From contig NZ_CP103788.1 in NCBI RefSeq assembly GCF_041729705.1, positions 620,001-684,000 of the forward strand: 64,000 nucleotides of DNA, in the 5' to 3' direction. This DNA is from Candidatus Phytoplasma solani. Its GTDB lineage: Bacteria; Bacillota_I; Bacilli_A; Acholeplasmatales; Acholeplasmataceae. The notes under the pieces were generated by a model. It was given only the letters and a program-made list of their open reading frames with translations. It did not search any database and had not been told where the DNA came from. Below, piece by piece: positions 1 to 8,597 of this stretch. A program made the position numbers and the translations under genes. Within the stretch, counting starts at the first letter, position 1, and every line of letters starts with the position of its first letter.

Positions 1-1
1 A

Positions 2-34
2 ACCAAAATTATTAAAAAAGGTACTCAAGTATGA
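2..34 (+). CDS. rplP: 50S ribosomal protein L16, C-terminal end only
   Basis: Only the last ten codons are inside the window; they read [10 protein letters not shown] followed by TGA, which looks like the basic tail of bacterial L16. The stop overlaps the rpmC start as ATGA, the coupling style seen elsewhere in this operon, and L16-L29-S17 is the standard gene order. Most of the gene lies upstream of the window, so the assignment rests on this short tail and on synteny. Confidence 0.7.
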   Translation, partial: TKIIKKGTQV

Positions 35-429
35 AAATAAAAGATGTTTTAAAAATGAACTCACAAGATTTAGAAAACAAAGTAGCAACTTTAAAACAGG
101 AATTATTTGATTTGCGTTTTCAATTGGCTCTAGGAAAACTAACCAATACCGCTCAAATTCGTAAACTTAAAAAAAGCATTGCTCGCATGAAAACTATCTT
201 AACACAACAAAACACTGATTTTATTAACTCAACTTTAATTGCCCTATCTTCCCAAAAACCCCAAAAAAATCATAAAACCAAAATTAAACTTAAAACTAAT
301 AATCAAGTTTTAGAGCCTTCAAAAGATATTCTTCCGTCAGTTGATGTTAAATCGGAAGACAAAAAAATCCAATCACCTGATGATACTAATACCGACAAAA
401 ACGAAGAAATCATCAAGGAGGAAAATTAA
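31..429 (+). CDS. rpmC: 50S ribosomal protein L29 with long acidic C-terminal extension
   Basis: Residues 1 to about 65 match L29 (MKIKDVL start, [21 protein letters not shown] core), which sits near the polypeptide exit tunnel of the 50S subunit. Family members are usually 60 to 75 residues; this one is 132. The extra half is first Lys/Asn-rich and then acidic ([10 protein letters not shown], ending EEIIKEEN) and looks disordered. The start overlaps the rplP stop (ATGA) and the stop shares one base with the rpsQ start. Identity of the core is secure; the role of the tail is unknown. Confidence 0.92.
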   Translation: MKIKDVLKMNSQDLENKVATLKQELFDLRFQLALGKLTNTAQIRKLKKSIARMKTILTQQNTDFINSTLIALSSQKPQKNHKTKIKLKTNNQVLEPSKDILPSVDVKSEDKKIQSPDDTNTDKNEEIIKEEN

Positions 430-695
430 TGAATCGTAATTTTAGAAAAATATTTTCAGGAATAGTAGTTTCTGATAAAATGCAAAAAACCATTACTGTT
501 GTTGTTGATATTTACAAAAAAGATCCTTTATATGGTAAAAGAGTGAAGCAATCGAAAAAATTCCATGTTCACGATGAAGAACAAATTGCCAAAATTGGTG
601 ATTTAGTTAACTTTATGGAAACAAAACCCTTATCTAAAACTAAAAGATTTCGATTATTCAAAATTCTTACTCACACAAAGGAGAAGCTAAAATGA
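429..695 (+). CDS. rpsQ: 30S ribosomal protein S17
   Basis: An 88-residue protein with the S17 pattern [17 protein letters not shown] near the N-terminus and [14 protein letters not shown] in the middle. S17 is a primary 16S rRNA binder needed for 30S assembly. An AAGGAGG ribosome-binding site lies inside the end of rpmC and the start codon overlaps its stop by one base, so the two are translationally coupled. Length is normal for the family. Confidence 0.96.
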   Translation: MNRNFRKIFSGIVVSDKMQKTITVVVDIYKKDPLYGKRVKQSKKFHVHDEEQIAKIGDLVNFMETKPLSKTKRFRLFKILTHTKEKLK

Positions 696-1054
696 TACAA
701 CGAGAAAGTAGGTTAGTTGTTGCTGACAATAGTGGCGCTAAAGAAGTTCTAGTTATTGGTATTTTAGGTGGAACTCGTCGTCGTTATGCCAACATTGGTG
801 ATATTGTAGTTGTAACTGTTAAATCTGGTTCAGGAACTGTTAAGAAACATGATGTTCTAAAAGGTGTTATTGTTCGTTCAAAAACAGGTTTAAGACGTAA
901 AAACGGCTCTTATATAAAATTTGATGACAACGCCTTAGTACTTTTAAAAGAAGATTTAAATATTATTGGAACTCGTATTTTTGGTCCAGTAGTTCGTGAA
1001 TTAAGCGAAAAGAAATTTCCAAAAATAGTTTCTTTAGCTCAATTAGTTTTATAA
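692..1054 (+). CDS. rplN: 50S ribosomal protein L14
   Basis: A 120-residue protein with the conserved start [19 protein letters not shown] and the ending [12 protein letters not shown]-type tail ([19 protein letters not shown]). L14 sits at the subunit interface of the 50S. It overlaps rpsQ by four bases (ATGA), with AAGGAG just upstream. Length and order are as expected for the spc operon. Confidence 0.97.
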   Translation: MIQRESRLVVADNSGAKEVLVIGILGGTRRRYANIGDIVVVTVKSGSGTVKKHDVLKGVIVRSKTGLRRKNGSYIKFDDNALVLLKEDLNIIGTRIFGPVVRELSEKKFPKIVSLAQLVL

Positions 1055-1068
1055 GGAGTTACCAAAGG

Positions 1069-1416
1069 ATGCGTATCAAAGTAGGCGAAACTGTTGCTAT
1101 TTTATCCGGAAAAGATCGTTTTTTCATCGATGAATCCGGACAAAAAAAAATTAAAACAGGCAAAGTTTTAAAAATTTTTACCAAAAAACAAAGAATTATT
1201 GTTGAAGGGGTTAATATTAAAACTAAACATCAACCACCTTCCAAAGATCAAGATCAAGGAAGCATAATTAAACAAGAAGCTTCCATTCACATTTCAAACG
1301 TCGCTTTAATTGACCCTTCAACTCAAAAACCAACTAAAATAGGTATCTGTTTTGAAGAGGGGAAAAAAGTGCGTTTTGCTAAAATTTCTGGCAATAAACT
1401 AGATGATCTAAATTAA
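1069..1416 (+). CDS. rplX: 50S ribosomal protein L24
   Basis: A 115-residue L24 homologue. The N-terminal KOW-like segment (GETVAILSGKDR) is followed by a short insertion (DESGQKKIK) before the normal KTGKVLKIF, and the VEGVNIKTKHQPP motif is conserved. L24 starts assembly of the 50S subunit. It lies 14 bases after rplN with GGAG upstream. The insertion makes the N-terminus slightly longer than typical, but identity is clear. Confidence 0.95.
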   Translation: MRIKVGETVAILSGKDRFFIDESGQKKIKTGKVLKIFTKKQRIIVEGVNIKTKHQPPSKDQDQGSIIKQEASIHISNVALIDPSTQKPTKIGICFEEGKKVRFAKISGNKLDDLN

Positions 1417-1431
1417 GGAGAGTTTGATTAA

Positions 1432-1980
1432 ATGAAAAAAGAAAACAATTTATACCAATTAGATCATAAAAAAATCACTACTACCCTAATGGAAACTTTC
1501 AATTATCAAACAGTAATGCAAGTTCCCAAAATAGATAAAGTAGTTGTTAATATGGGTGTAGGGGATGCTATTTTTAATGTTAAAGTTTTAGATGATGTTG
1601 TCGAAGAATTAAAGTTATTAACAGGTCAAAGTCCTGTCATCACTAAGGCTAAAAAAGCTATTTCTAATTTTAAATTACGCGAAGGAATGCCAATCGGGGC
1701 AAAAGTGACTTTAAGAGGAGCTCGTAAAGAAGCTTTTTTATATAAATTAACTCGCCTTGTTTTCCCTCGTGTAAGAGATTTTAGGGGTATTTCAGGAAAA
1801 TCTTTTGATGGCAGAGGCAATTATGCTTTAGGGTTAAAAGAACAAATCGTTTTCCCCGAAATTAACATTGATAAAGTAAAAAAAATCCGTGGTATGGATA
1901 TTATTATTGTCACTACCGCCAAAAACAACGTTCAAGCCAAAAAGCTATTAGAACTTTATGGTATGCCGTTTAAAAATTAA
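1432..1980 (+). CDS. rplE: 50S ribosomal protein L5
   Basis: A 182-residue protein with L5 hallmarks [36 protein letters not shown] and [18 protein letters not shown]5 binds 5S rRNA in the central protuberance of the 50S. The normal size, the GGAG ribosome-binding site and the position between L24 and S14 make this secure. Confidence 0.97.
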   Translation: MKKENNLYQLDHKKITTTLMETFNYQTVMQVPKIDKVVVNMGVGDAIFNVKVLDDVVEELKLLTGQSPVITKAKKAISNFKLREGMPIGAKVTLRGARKEAFLYKLTRLVFPRVRDFRGISGKSFDGRGNYALGLKEQIVFPEINIDKVKKIRGMDIIIVTTAKNNVQAKKLLELYGMPFKN

Positions 1981-1994
1981 AGGAAGTATTGTTT

Positions 1995-2264
1995 ATGGCT
2001 AAAAAATCCAAAATAGCAAAAGATATTAAGCAAAGAGCACTAGTTTTAAAATATGCTGCATTACGCTTAGAGCTTAAAAAAAAATCTGATTATGTCGGTT
2101 TATCTCAAATTCCTGTTAAAGCCTCACCTGTCCGTTTAAAAAATAGAGATTCTATCGATGGTAGACCACGCGGATATATTCGTAAATTTGGCATTTCTAG
2201 AATTAAATTTAGACAGTTAGCGCACGAAGGAAAATTGCCGGGCGTTAAAAAAACTAGTTGGTAA
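1995..2264 (+). CDS. rpsN: 30S ribosomal protein S14, zinc-free type
   Basis: An 89-residue S14 starting [10 protein letters not shown] and ending [13 protein letters not shown]. The signature [17 protein letters not shown] is present. No cysteines occur, so this is the long, zinc-independent form rather than the short CxxC form common in Gram-positives. The ATG at 1995 is chosen because the AGGAAG site lies at a sensible distance and the family begins MAKKS; the TTG two codons upstream is less likely. Confidence 0.95.
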   Translation: MAKKSKIAKDIKQRALVLKYAALRLELKKKSDYVGLSQIPVKASPVRLKNRDSIDGRPRGYIRKFGISRIKFRQLAHEGKLPGVKKTSW

Positions 2265-2279
2265 AAAGGAGACTAAAAC

Positions 2280-2672
2280 ATGGTTATGACTGATCCGATT
2301 GCAGATATGTTAACACGAATTCGTAATGCTAATCAAATGTCGCATTTAAAAGTGTTAATCCCTGCTTCAAAATTAAAATTAGAAATTTTATCAGTTTTAA
2401 AAACTGAAGGCTTTATTAAAGATTTTTATCTACCTCATTCATCTCGAGAAATAATTGTTAGTTTAAAATACGCTTCTAACAAAGAAAAAGTCATTAAAGG
2501 GTTAAAACGCGTTTCTAAACCAGGATTAAGAGTTTATGCAACCGCTGAACAAATGCCTAAAGTGCTAAATGGTTTGGGCGTTGCTTTAGTGTCTACTTCT
2601 AAAGGGATTTTAACTGACGCTCAAGCGCGTCTTTCTCGAGTTGGTGGCGAAGTTTTAGCTTATATTTGGTAA
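2280..2672 (+). CDS. rpsH: 30S ribosomal protein S8
   Basis: A 130-residue S8 with the start [16 protein letters not shown] and the ending [13 protein letters not shown]. The STSKGI(L/M)TD motif near the C-terminus contacts 16S rRNA; S8 is also the usual autogenous repressor of spc-type operons. An AAGGAG site precedes the ATG. A second in-frame ATG lies two codons downstream, so the exact start is uncertain by two residues. Confidence 0.96.
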   Translation: MVMTDPIADMLTRIRNANQMSHLKVLIPASKLKLEILSVLKTEGFIKDFYLPHSSREIIVSLKYASNKEKVIKGLKRVSKPGLRVYATAEQMPKVLNGLGVALVSTSKGILTDAQARLSRVGGEVLAYIW

Positions 2673-2700
2673 AAACTCAAAACAATTAAAGGAGACAATT

Positions 2701-3246
2701 ATGTCACGTGTAGGAAATAAAGTAATTGAAATCTCCGATGCAGTTACAGTTGATATTCAAGACAGAAATTTTATTAAAGTTTCAGGCCCTAAAGGGCAAT
2801 TAGCATATCAATTTAACTATCGATTAAAAATTACTAACGAAAATAAAGTTATTGCAATTGTTCGTCCCAATGATGAAATTTTTATGAAAAAGATTCATGG
2901 TACCACTAGAGCTTTGCTTGCTAATATGATTGAAGGAGTCAGTAAAGGTTTCCAAAAAACTTTAAAAATTGTCGGATTAGCTTACCGAGCTTCAATCAAA
3001 GACCAACAAATTATTTTATCTTTAGGTTTTTCTCACCCTGTCAACGTTTCAATTCCTGATAACTTAGAAGTAACAGTTAATCAAAATACAGAAATTGTTA
3101 TTAAAGGAATCGATAAACAGTTAGTCGGAGAATTTGCTGCTAAAATAGTTAAATTACGTAAACCTGAACCTTATAAAGGCAAAGGTATTCGCTATGTGGG
3201 TCAATATTTTCGACAAAAAGCTGGTAAAAGTGCTAAAAAAAAATAG
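2701..3246 (+). CDS. rplF: 50S ribosomal protein L6
   Basis: A 181-residue protein starting MSRVGNKVIEI, with the two duplicated L6 folds and the C-terminal signature KLRKPEPYKGKGIRYVGQ. L6 lies near the factor-binding region of the 50S. The position between S8 and L18 and the AAAGGAG site support the call. Confidence 0.97.
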   Translation: MSRVGNKVIEISDAVTVDIQDRNFIKVSGPKGQLAYQFNYRLKITNENKVIAIVRPNDEIFMKKIHGTTRALLANMIEGVSKGFQKTLKIVGLAYRASIKDQQIILSLGFSHPVNVSIPDNLEVTVNQNTEIVIKGIDKQLVGEFAAKIVKLRKPEPYKGKGIRYVGQYFRQKAGKSAKKK

Positions 3247-3265
3247 AAAGGACTAAAAATAAGTC

Positions 3266-3619
3266 ATGATAACTAAACAATCTTCAAATGTTTTACGCAA
3301 AAAACGTCATTTGCGTCTCAGAAAAATCGTTAAAGGCACAAATTCACGTCCACGTTTAAATATTTTTAGATCTAATAAATTTATTTATGTCCAATTAATT
3401 GATGATAATGCTAAAAATACTTTATGCAGTGTTCACAGTAAAGAAACTAATATTTTAGGTTCAAACATCAAAGCTGCTCAAGCAGTTGGTGCTTTAATCA
3501 CTCAAAAAGCTTTAGCTCAAGGAATTACTCACATCGTCTTTGATAGCTCTGGTTATTTGTACCACGGTAAAATAAAAGCTTTAGCTGAAGCTTGTCGTCA
3601 ATCAGGCTTACAGTTTTAA
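3266..3619 (+). CDS. rplR: 50S ribosomal protein L18
   Basis: A 117-residue L18 with [20 protein letters not shown] near residue 30 and the ending [20 protein letters not shown] followed by RQSGLQF. L18 binds 5S rRNA together with L5. It follows rplF after 19 bases and precedes rpsE, as in other Firmicutes-type spc operons. Confidence 0.96.
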   Translation: MITKQSSNVLRKKRHLRLRKIVKGTNSRPRLNIFRSNKFIYVQLIDDNAKNTLCSVHSKETNILGSNIKAAQAVGALITQKALAQGITHIVFDSSGYLYHGKIKALAEACRQSGLQF

Positions 3620-3633
3620 GGGAGAAAAACGAG

Positions 3634-4149
3634 ATGAAACCAATAAAAAAAGAATTTATAAAAAAAGTATCTCCTTTCGAGGAAAAAGTCGTTAAAATTA
3701 ATCGCATCACTAAAGTAGTTAAAGGCGGACGTCGTTTTCGTTTTTCTGCGTTAGTAGTAGTCGGAGATAAAAAAGGGCAAATTGGTTTTTCAACCGCCAA
3801 AGCCCAAGATATTTTAGAAGCGATTAAAAAAGCTTTAGAAAAAGCTAAAAAAAAGTTAGTTCGTATCCCTTTGGTAGGAACCACTATTCCTCACGAAACT
3901 ATTGGTCGTTTTGGAGCTTCTAAGTTTTTTTTAAAACCTGCTTCTAAAGGTACTGGTATCGTTGCTGGAGGAACAGCTGCAAGAACTATTTTAGAATTAG
4001 TGGGTATTAGTGATGTCTTGACTAAAACATTTGGTTCTCGTACCTCAATTAACATAATAAGAGCTGTGATGGATGGATTACAAAGTTTAAGAACAAAAGA
4101 AGAAGTAGCCAAATTAAGAGGTCTTACTTTGGAAAAAAATGAACAATGA
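3634..4149 (+). CDS. rpsE: 30S ribosomal protein S5
   Basis: S5 of 171 residues if started at the ATG at 3634, which is preceded by GGGAG. An upstream in-frame start at 3592 would overlap rplR and has no family support. Conserved segments are [28 protein letters not shown]-like [13 protein letters not shown], and [16 protein letters not shown]5 shapes the mRNA entry channel and affects decoding fidelity. It overlaps rpmD by four bases. Confidence 0.96.
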   Translation: MKPIKKEFIKKVSPFEEKVVKINRITKVVKGGRRFRFSALVVVGDKKGQIGFSTAKAQDILEAIKKALEKAKKKLVRIPLVGTTIPHETIGRFGASKFFLKPASKGTGIVAGGTAARTILELVGISDVLTKTFGSRTSINIIRAVMDGLQSLRTKEEVAKLRGLTLEKNEQ

Positions 4150-4343
4150 AACTAAAAATTACTTTAACTAAAAGTTTGATTGCTTGTCGCAGTAATCAAA
4201 TTAAAACCGCTCATTCTTTAGGTTTGAAAAAAATCAATAGTCAAGTAATCAAAGATGACAATCCAGCCATCCATGGAATGATTAAAACTATCAATCATCT
4301 TATTACGGTTCAAAAAGTTTTTGATACAAAGGAGGAAGCATAA
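4146..4343 (+). CDS. rpmD: 50S ribosomal protein L30
   Basis: A 65-residue L30 with [20 protein letters not shown] and the [15 protein letters not shown] motif typical of the family. It is a small structural 50S protein often missing from reduced genomes but kept here. The start overlaps rpsE (ATGA), and the last codon is coupled to rplO by a one-base overlap. Confidence 0.93.
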   Translation: MKLKITLTKSLIACRSNQIKTAHSLGLKKINSQVIKDDNPAIHGMIKTINHLITVQKVFDTKEEA

Positions 4344-4780
4344 TGTTACACACCATCAAACCCGTTCTTAATGCTCGCAAAACGACTAAACGTTTAGGTC
4401 GTGGTCCTGGTAGTGGTACTGGTAAGACTTCTGGTAAAGGACATAAAGGTCAATTAGCTCGCTCAGGAAAAACTCTTCGCCCTGGTTTTGAAGGAGGGCA
4501 AATCCCTTTTTTTCAAAGAATTCCTAAAAGAGGATTTCATAACTTTTCACAAAAAAAATATGCTATTATTAACTTAAAAACTTTGCAAAATTTCTTAGAA
4601 GATAGTATTATTACTCCTCAGTTGTTATTAGAACAAAAAATTATTAAAAATAAATTAGCTGGTATTAAAGTGTTGGCTCAAGGGACTTTAACTAAAAGAT
4701 TAGTCATCAAAGCTTCTAAATTTTCTCGTCAAGCGGAAGCTTGTATTTTAGCAGTTGGTGGAAAAATAGAGGTTATTTAA
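4343..4780 (+). CDS. rplO: 50S ribosomal protein L15
   Basis: A 145-residue L15. The N-terminal Gly-rich segment KRLGRGPGSGTGKTSGKGHK and the FEGGQIPFFQRIPKRGF motif are diagnostic. L15 is a late assembly protein of the 50S. GGAGG precedes the start inside the end of rpmD, and secY follows after one base. Confidence 0.97.
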   Translation: MLHTIKPVLNARKTTKRLGRGPGSGTGKTSGKGHKGQLARSGKTLRPGFEGGQIPFFQRIPKRGFHNFSQKKYAIINLKTLQNFLEDSIITPQLLLEQKIIKNKLAGIKVLAQGTLTKRLVIKASKFSRQAEACILAVGGKIEVI

Positions 4781-4781
4781 G

Positions 4782-6005
4782 ATGAAAAGCAAAATAAAAT
4801 TAATTTTAGGCAATCCAAAATTGATTTTTCAAATCTTATTTACTTTTTTTATTATTTTTCTTTTTAAGTTAGGTTCTGCTTTGCCTTTGCCTTTTATTCC
4901 TAAAGAATTTAAACTTTTAAAAATTTTAGGATTGATAGATGCTGCCCCATCAAAACTTTTTGGTTTAGGCATTTATCCTTATATTACAGCTTCTATTGTA
5001 GTTCAATTTTTACAAAAACTTTTACCTATTTGCCGTGAGTGGAAAGAACAAGGCCAAATCGGTAAACGTAAACTTAACCTTTTAACTAGGGCTTTAGCTT
5101 TATTATTTGTTTTTGGACAAACTTTTGGAATGATTCAAAAAACAAGTGATTCATTGGCAGTTTGCTTTTTGATCCCTTTAATTGCCGCTGCTGGATGTGC
5201 TATTTTAATTTGGTTTGCTGATTTAATCAACTCTCAAGGGATTGGTAATGGAACTTCTATTTTAATTATGGCCTCAATGAGTAATAATTTAATTGACTCT
5301 TTAAAAGAAATAAAACAAAATTATTACGACAATTTATTTACCAACAATTTTGACCCAAAATTGCTAACACAATTTATTTTAATTATCTTAGTATTGCTTT
5401 TATTTTTAATTGTAACTGTGATTGTCCAAATTACTTCTTTAAAAATACCAGTACAATACGCTCGCAATCAAAGTCCATCAAAAAGTAATAGTTATATCCC
5501 TTTTAAAATTAACACTGCTGGAGTAATGCCTGTAATTTTGGCAAATGCCTTGATGCAACCTTTCAAAATGTTAATCCCAATAATTAAAAATAATCAAGGT
5601 TTTGAGAATTTTGTCAATTATTTAACTAATATTGACATCGTTAATTTTGCTTTGAGCTTGCATATTTTATTAATTATTGTTTTTTCTTTTTTCTCTACTT
5701 TTATGAATGTTAATCCTGAAGATATTTCCGAGCATTTATCCAAACAAGATGCCTATATTGTTGGTTTTAGACCAGGAGAACAAACAACGAAATACTTATC
5801 TTCTCTTTTGTTCAAAATCACCGTTATAGGGGCTGTTTTTTTAGTTACACTCGTCACTATGCCTTACTTGATGAATAAAGTTTTTCATTTAAAACATATG
5901 AAATTAGGAGGAACTAGTTTACTAATTATCGTTAGTGTTGCAATTGAAACTATTCAACGAATTATGACTACCGCTAACCAAAAAGAATATGCAAAATTAT
6001 TTTAA
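4782..6005 (+). CDS. secY: Preprotein translocase channel subunit SecY
   Basis: A 407-residue polytopic membrane protein with about ten hydrophobic segments. SecY motifs include FGLGIYPYITASIVVQFL, the plug and cytosolic loops with GIGNGTSILI, and the late loop SKQDAYIVGFRPGEQT. It forms the channel through which proteins such as Amp and secreted effectors are exported. It lies in its usual place between L15 and adenylate kinase. secY is a standard phytoplasma subgroup marker, so this copy can be used to place the strain. Confidence 0.97.
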   Translation: MKSKIKLILGNPKLIFQILFTFFIIFLFKLGSALPLPFIPKEFKLLKILGLIDAAPSKLFGLGIYPYITASIVVQFLQKLLPICREWKEQGQIGKRKLNLLTRALALLFVFGQTFGMIQKTSDSLAVCFLIPLIAAAGCAILIWFADLINSQGIGNGTSILIMASMSNNLIDSLKEIKQNYYDNLFTNNFDPKLLTQFILIILVLLLFLIVTVIVQITSLKIPVQYARNQSPSKSNSYIPFKINTAGVMPVILANALMQPFKMLIPIIKNNQGFENFVNYLTNIDIVNFALSLHILLIIVFSFFSTFMNVNPEDISEHLSKQDAYIVGFRPGEQTTKYLSSLLFKITVIGAVFLVTLVTMPYLMNKVFHLKHMKLGGTSLLIIVSVAIETIQRIMTTANQKEYAKLF

Positions 6006-6024
6006 TTCAGTAGACAAAAAAACT

Positions 6025-6678
6025 ATGATATTAATATTATTAGGACCTCCAGGAATTGGTAAAGGCACTCAAGCGGCGTTTTTATCAGACCTTTTAAAAA
6101 TGCATCATGTTGCAACAGGTGATATTTTTCGCAAAAATTTTAAAGAAAAAACCCAATTAGGTAAAGAAAGTAAAAAATTTATTGCTCAAGGGAAGTTAGT
6201 TCCTGATTCTATCACTAATCAAATGGTTGCCGATTATTTATCTACAACATCGATTTCGTCGAATTTTTTATTAGATGGTTTTCCGAGAAACATTTTACAA
6301 GCTTGTTTTTTAGAAGAATTTTTTGCCAAATCAAATTTAACTTTAACTAAAGTTTTTTATTTTAACGCCGGCACACAAGATTTGATGAATCGAATTGTTG
6401 GTCGCAGAATTTGTCCAAATTGTGGCAAAGTCTATCATCTTGACAACAACCCTTCAAAAATACCAGAAATTTGTGATAAAGACGGACAAAAATTAATCCA
6501 AAGGCAAGACGATAAACCTGACACTTTTTTAAAACGTTTAAAAGTCTTTAAAGAAGAAACTTTACCTTTAGTACAATATTATCGTCAAAAAAATAAACTT
6601 TTTGAAGTTGATGGCATGCAAAATATCAGTCAAGTTACTAATTTGATTCTAAAGGTGTTAGAAACGGAGCAAAAATGA
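6025..6678 (+). CDS. adk: Adenylate kinase
   Basis: Interconverts ATP plus AMP and two ADP. The P-loop is GPPGIGKGTQ at the N-terminus and the AMP-binding segment is DGFPRN. The LID carries a zinc-type C-x2-C (CPNCGKVYH) and a later C-x2-D, as in Gram-positive enzymes. The ATG at 6025 is chosen because the family starts just before the P-loop; an ATG at 5989 would overlap secY, and neither has a clear ribosome-binding site, suggesting coupling to secY. The end overlaps map (ATGA). Confidence 0.94.
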   Translation: MILILLGPPGIGKGTQAAFLSDLLKMHHVATGDIFRKNFKEKTQLGKESKKFIAQGKLVPDSITNQMVADYLSTTSISSNFLLDGFPRNILQACFLEEFFAKSNLTLTKVFYFNAGTQDLMNRIVGRRICPNCGKVYHLDNNPSKIPEICDKDGQKLIQRQDDKPDTFLKRLKVFKEETLPLVQYYRQKNKLFEVDGMQNISQVTNLILKVLETEQK

Positions 6679-7415
6679 TTTCTATTAAAACCCCTCACGA
6701 AATCAATTTGATGAAACACGCTGGATTAATTTTACAAAAAACCCACAAAATGCTTGCAACTTTTATTGTTCCAGGGACTACAACTCAAAAACTTGATTCC
6801 TTGGCAAAAGCTTTTTATCTAAAACATAATGTCACTTCTGCTTTTAAAAATTACCATGGTTTTCCGAAACATATTTGTACTTCTGTCAACGAAGTCGTTG
6901 TGCATGGCATCCCAACTACAAAAACAATTTTAAAACTAGGCGATATTATTACAATAGATTTAGGAATCTATTATAAAGGTTATTATGCCGATTGCGCTTG
7001 CACCTATTTTGTAGGCGATAAAACTCTTACTCCTCCACTGATTACTTTGACACAAACCGCTTTAATGCAAGGACTTACCCAAATTAAACCAGGCAATCAT
7101 TTTTCTGATATTTCTTATGCTATTCAAACTTTTGCCAATCAACATAATTTAGGAATTGTCAAAGATTTTACTGGACACGGGATTGGTACATCTTTACACG
7201 AAGAACCTTATATTCCAAATTTCGGTCAACCGCATCAAGGAGCTATCTTCAAAGAAGGTATGACTTTTTGTGTTGAACCGATGCTAACGTTAGGAAGCCC
7301 GGAAATAGAAATTTTAGTCGACAATTGGACTGTTGTAACTACCGATAAAAGCCTAAGTGCTCACTTTGAACATACAGTAGTAGTAACTAATTCAAGTTAT
7401 GAAATTTTAGCCTAA
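6675..7415 (+). CDS. map: Type I methionine aminopeptidase
   Basis: A 246-residue enzyme that removes the initiator Met. Metal ligands are visible in order: D in DLGIYYKGYYADCACTYF (two Asp), H in TGHGIGTSLHE, E in FCVEPML and E in AHFEHTVVV. No N-terminal zinc-finger extension is present, as usual in Firmicutes. It overlaps adk by four bases and belongs to the same transcript. Confidence 0.96.
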   Translation: MISIKTPHEINLMKHAGLILQKTHKMLATFIVPGTTTQKLDSLAKAFYLKHNVTSAFKNYHGFPKHICTSVNEVVVHGIPTTKTILKLGDIITIDLGIYYKGYYADCACTYFVGDKTLTPPLITLTQTALMQGLTQIKPGNHFSDISYAIQTFANQHNLGIVKDFTGHGIGTSLHEEPYIPNFGQPHQGAIFKEGMTFCVEPMLTLGSPEIEILVDNWTVVTTDKSLSAHFEHTVVVTNSSYEILA

Positions 7416-7454
7416 TATCGGAAATTAAATTAAGGAATTAAAGGAATTATTTAA

Positions 7455-7673
7455 ATGTCCAAAATAAATATTATCGAAACGGAAGCTATTATTGTTGAAG
7501 TATTGCCAAATACTAAATTTAAAGTAGAACTTCCAAATAAAAAAACGATTACCGCTTATGTTTCTGGTAAAATACGCATCAACAATATACGTATTTTACC
7601 TGGTGATAAAGTAAAAATTGAATTATCACCATATGATCCAACTAGCGCACGTATTACATATCGTTTTAAATAA
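7455..7673 (+). CDS. infA: Translation initiation factor IF-1
   Basis: A 72-residue OB-fold protein ([19 protein letters not shown], then [20 protein letters not shown]) of exactly the usual IF-1 length. It occupies the A site during initiation. AAGGAATTATTT precedes the ATG. The gene lies between map and rpmJ as in Bacillus. Confidence 0.96.
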   Translation: MSKINIIETEAIIVEVLPNTKFKVELPNKKTITAYVSGKIRINNIRILPGDKVKIELSPYDPTSARITYRFK

Positions 7674-7684
7674 GGAGAAAAATG

Positions 7685-7801
7685 ATGAAAGTTAAAGCAT
7701 CAGTAAAAAAACGCAGTGAAGATGATATCATTGTTCGTCGCAAAGGGCGAGTTTATGTTATTAATAAAAAAAATCGCAGACACAATCAAAGACAAGGATA
7801 A
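7685..7801 (+). CDS. rpmJ: 50S ribosomal protein L36, cysteine-free type
   Basis: A 38-residue protein starting [14 protein letters not shown] and ending RRHNQRQG, which matches L36 in length and at both ends. The usual zinc ligands (C-x2-C, C, H) are absent: the first pair is replaced by residues within RSEDD. It is therefore the zinc-independent form. An AAGGAG site precedes two consecutive ATGs at 7682 and 7685; the second is chosen because the family starts MKV. Confidence 0.93.
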   Translation: MKVKASVKKRSEDDIIVRRKGRVYVINKKNRRHNQRQG

Positions 7802-7813
7802 AAGGAGAATTTT

Positions 7814-8179
7814 ATGGCTCGAATTGCAGGGATAGACATTCCTAGTGATAAAAGAATAGTCATTGCTTTAACTTATATTTATGGCTTAGGCAAAAAACTA
7901 TCTCAAAAAATTTTAACTGAATTAAATATCAATCAAGATATTAGAACTAAAAATTTAACAGAACAGCAATTATCTTCTTTGAGAAGTGAAATCACTAAAT
8001 ACACTGTTGAAGGTGATCTTAGACGTGAAGTTACACTTAATGTTAAACGTTTGATGGAAATTGGTGCTTATAGAGGCTTGCGTCATCGTAAAGGTTTACC
8101 TGTTAGAGGTCAAAAAACCAGAAATAATGCTCATACTATCAAACAAAAACCTAAAGTGATTGCTGGAAAGAAAAAATAA
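7814..8179 (+). CDS. rpsM: 30S ribosomal protein S13
   Basis: A 121-residue S13 with [20 protein letters not shown] and the C-terminal rRNA-binding run [20 protein letters not shown]. It forms bridges to the 50S and contacts the P-site tRNA. It lies 12 bases after rpmJ with AAAGGAG upstream. Confidence 0.97.
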   Translation: MARIAGIDIPSDKRIVIALTYIYGLGKKLSQKILTELNINQDIRTKNLTEQQLSSLRSEITKYTVEGDLRREVTLNVKRLMEIGAYRGLRHRKGLPVRGQKTRNNAHTIKQKPKVIAGKKK

Positions 8180-8194
8180 CAAAGGAGAAAGACA

Positions 8195-8581
8195 TTGACG
8201 AGAAAAAAAACTATTAAACGCAAAGTTAAAAAAAATGTTCCTTTGGGAATAGCTCATATTCATGCTACTTTTAGTAACACTATTATTACTATTACAGATG
8301 TTTATGGTAATGCTATCGCTTGGAGTAGCGCTGGCGCCTTAGGTTTTAAAAATAGTCGTAAATCAACTCCTTTTGCAGCTCAATTAGCAGCCGAAGCAGT
8401 AGCTAAATCCGCAATGGAACACGGAATGGTTAAAATTGAAGCTTTCGTTGCAGGTCCTGGACCAGGTAGAGAAGCAGCTATTCGTTCTTTGCAAGCAGTA
8501 GGATTAGAAATTACTGCCATCAAAGACGTAACCGCAGTTCCACACAATGGTTGTCGCCCCCCAAAACCTCCGAGAGGATAA
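8195..8581 (+). CDS. rpsK: 30S ribosomal protein S11
   Basis: A 128-residue S11 with [18 protein letters not shown] and the ending [16 protein letters not shown]. It sits on the platform of the 30S near the E site. The start codon is TTG at 8195, placed by the AAAGGAG site seven bases upstream. No better ATG occurs before the conserved region. Confidence 0.96.
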   Translation: MTRKKTIKRKVKKNVPLGIAHIHATFSNTIITITDVYGNAIAWSSAGALGFKNSRKSTPFAAQLAAEAVAKSAMEHGMVKIEAFVAGPGPGREAAIRSLQAVGLEITAIKDVTAVPHNGCRPPKPPRG

Positions 8582-8597
8582 GAAAAAAGGAGTAATT

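Noticed and set aside
1-15. An alternative frame at the window start ending in TAA at 13-15
   Set aside because: The second frame gives [10 protein letters not shown] and a TGA overlapping the rpmC ATG, which fits L16 and the operon style much better.
5989-6024. adk start overlapping secY
   Set aside because: The extra 12 residues are not expected in adenylate kinase, which begins just before the P-loop.
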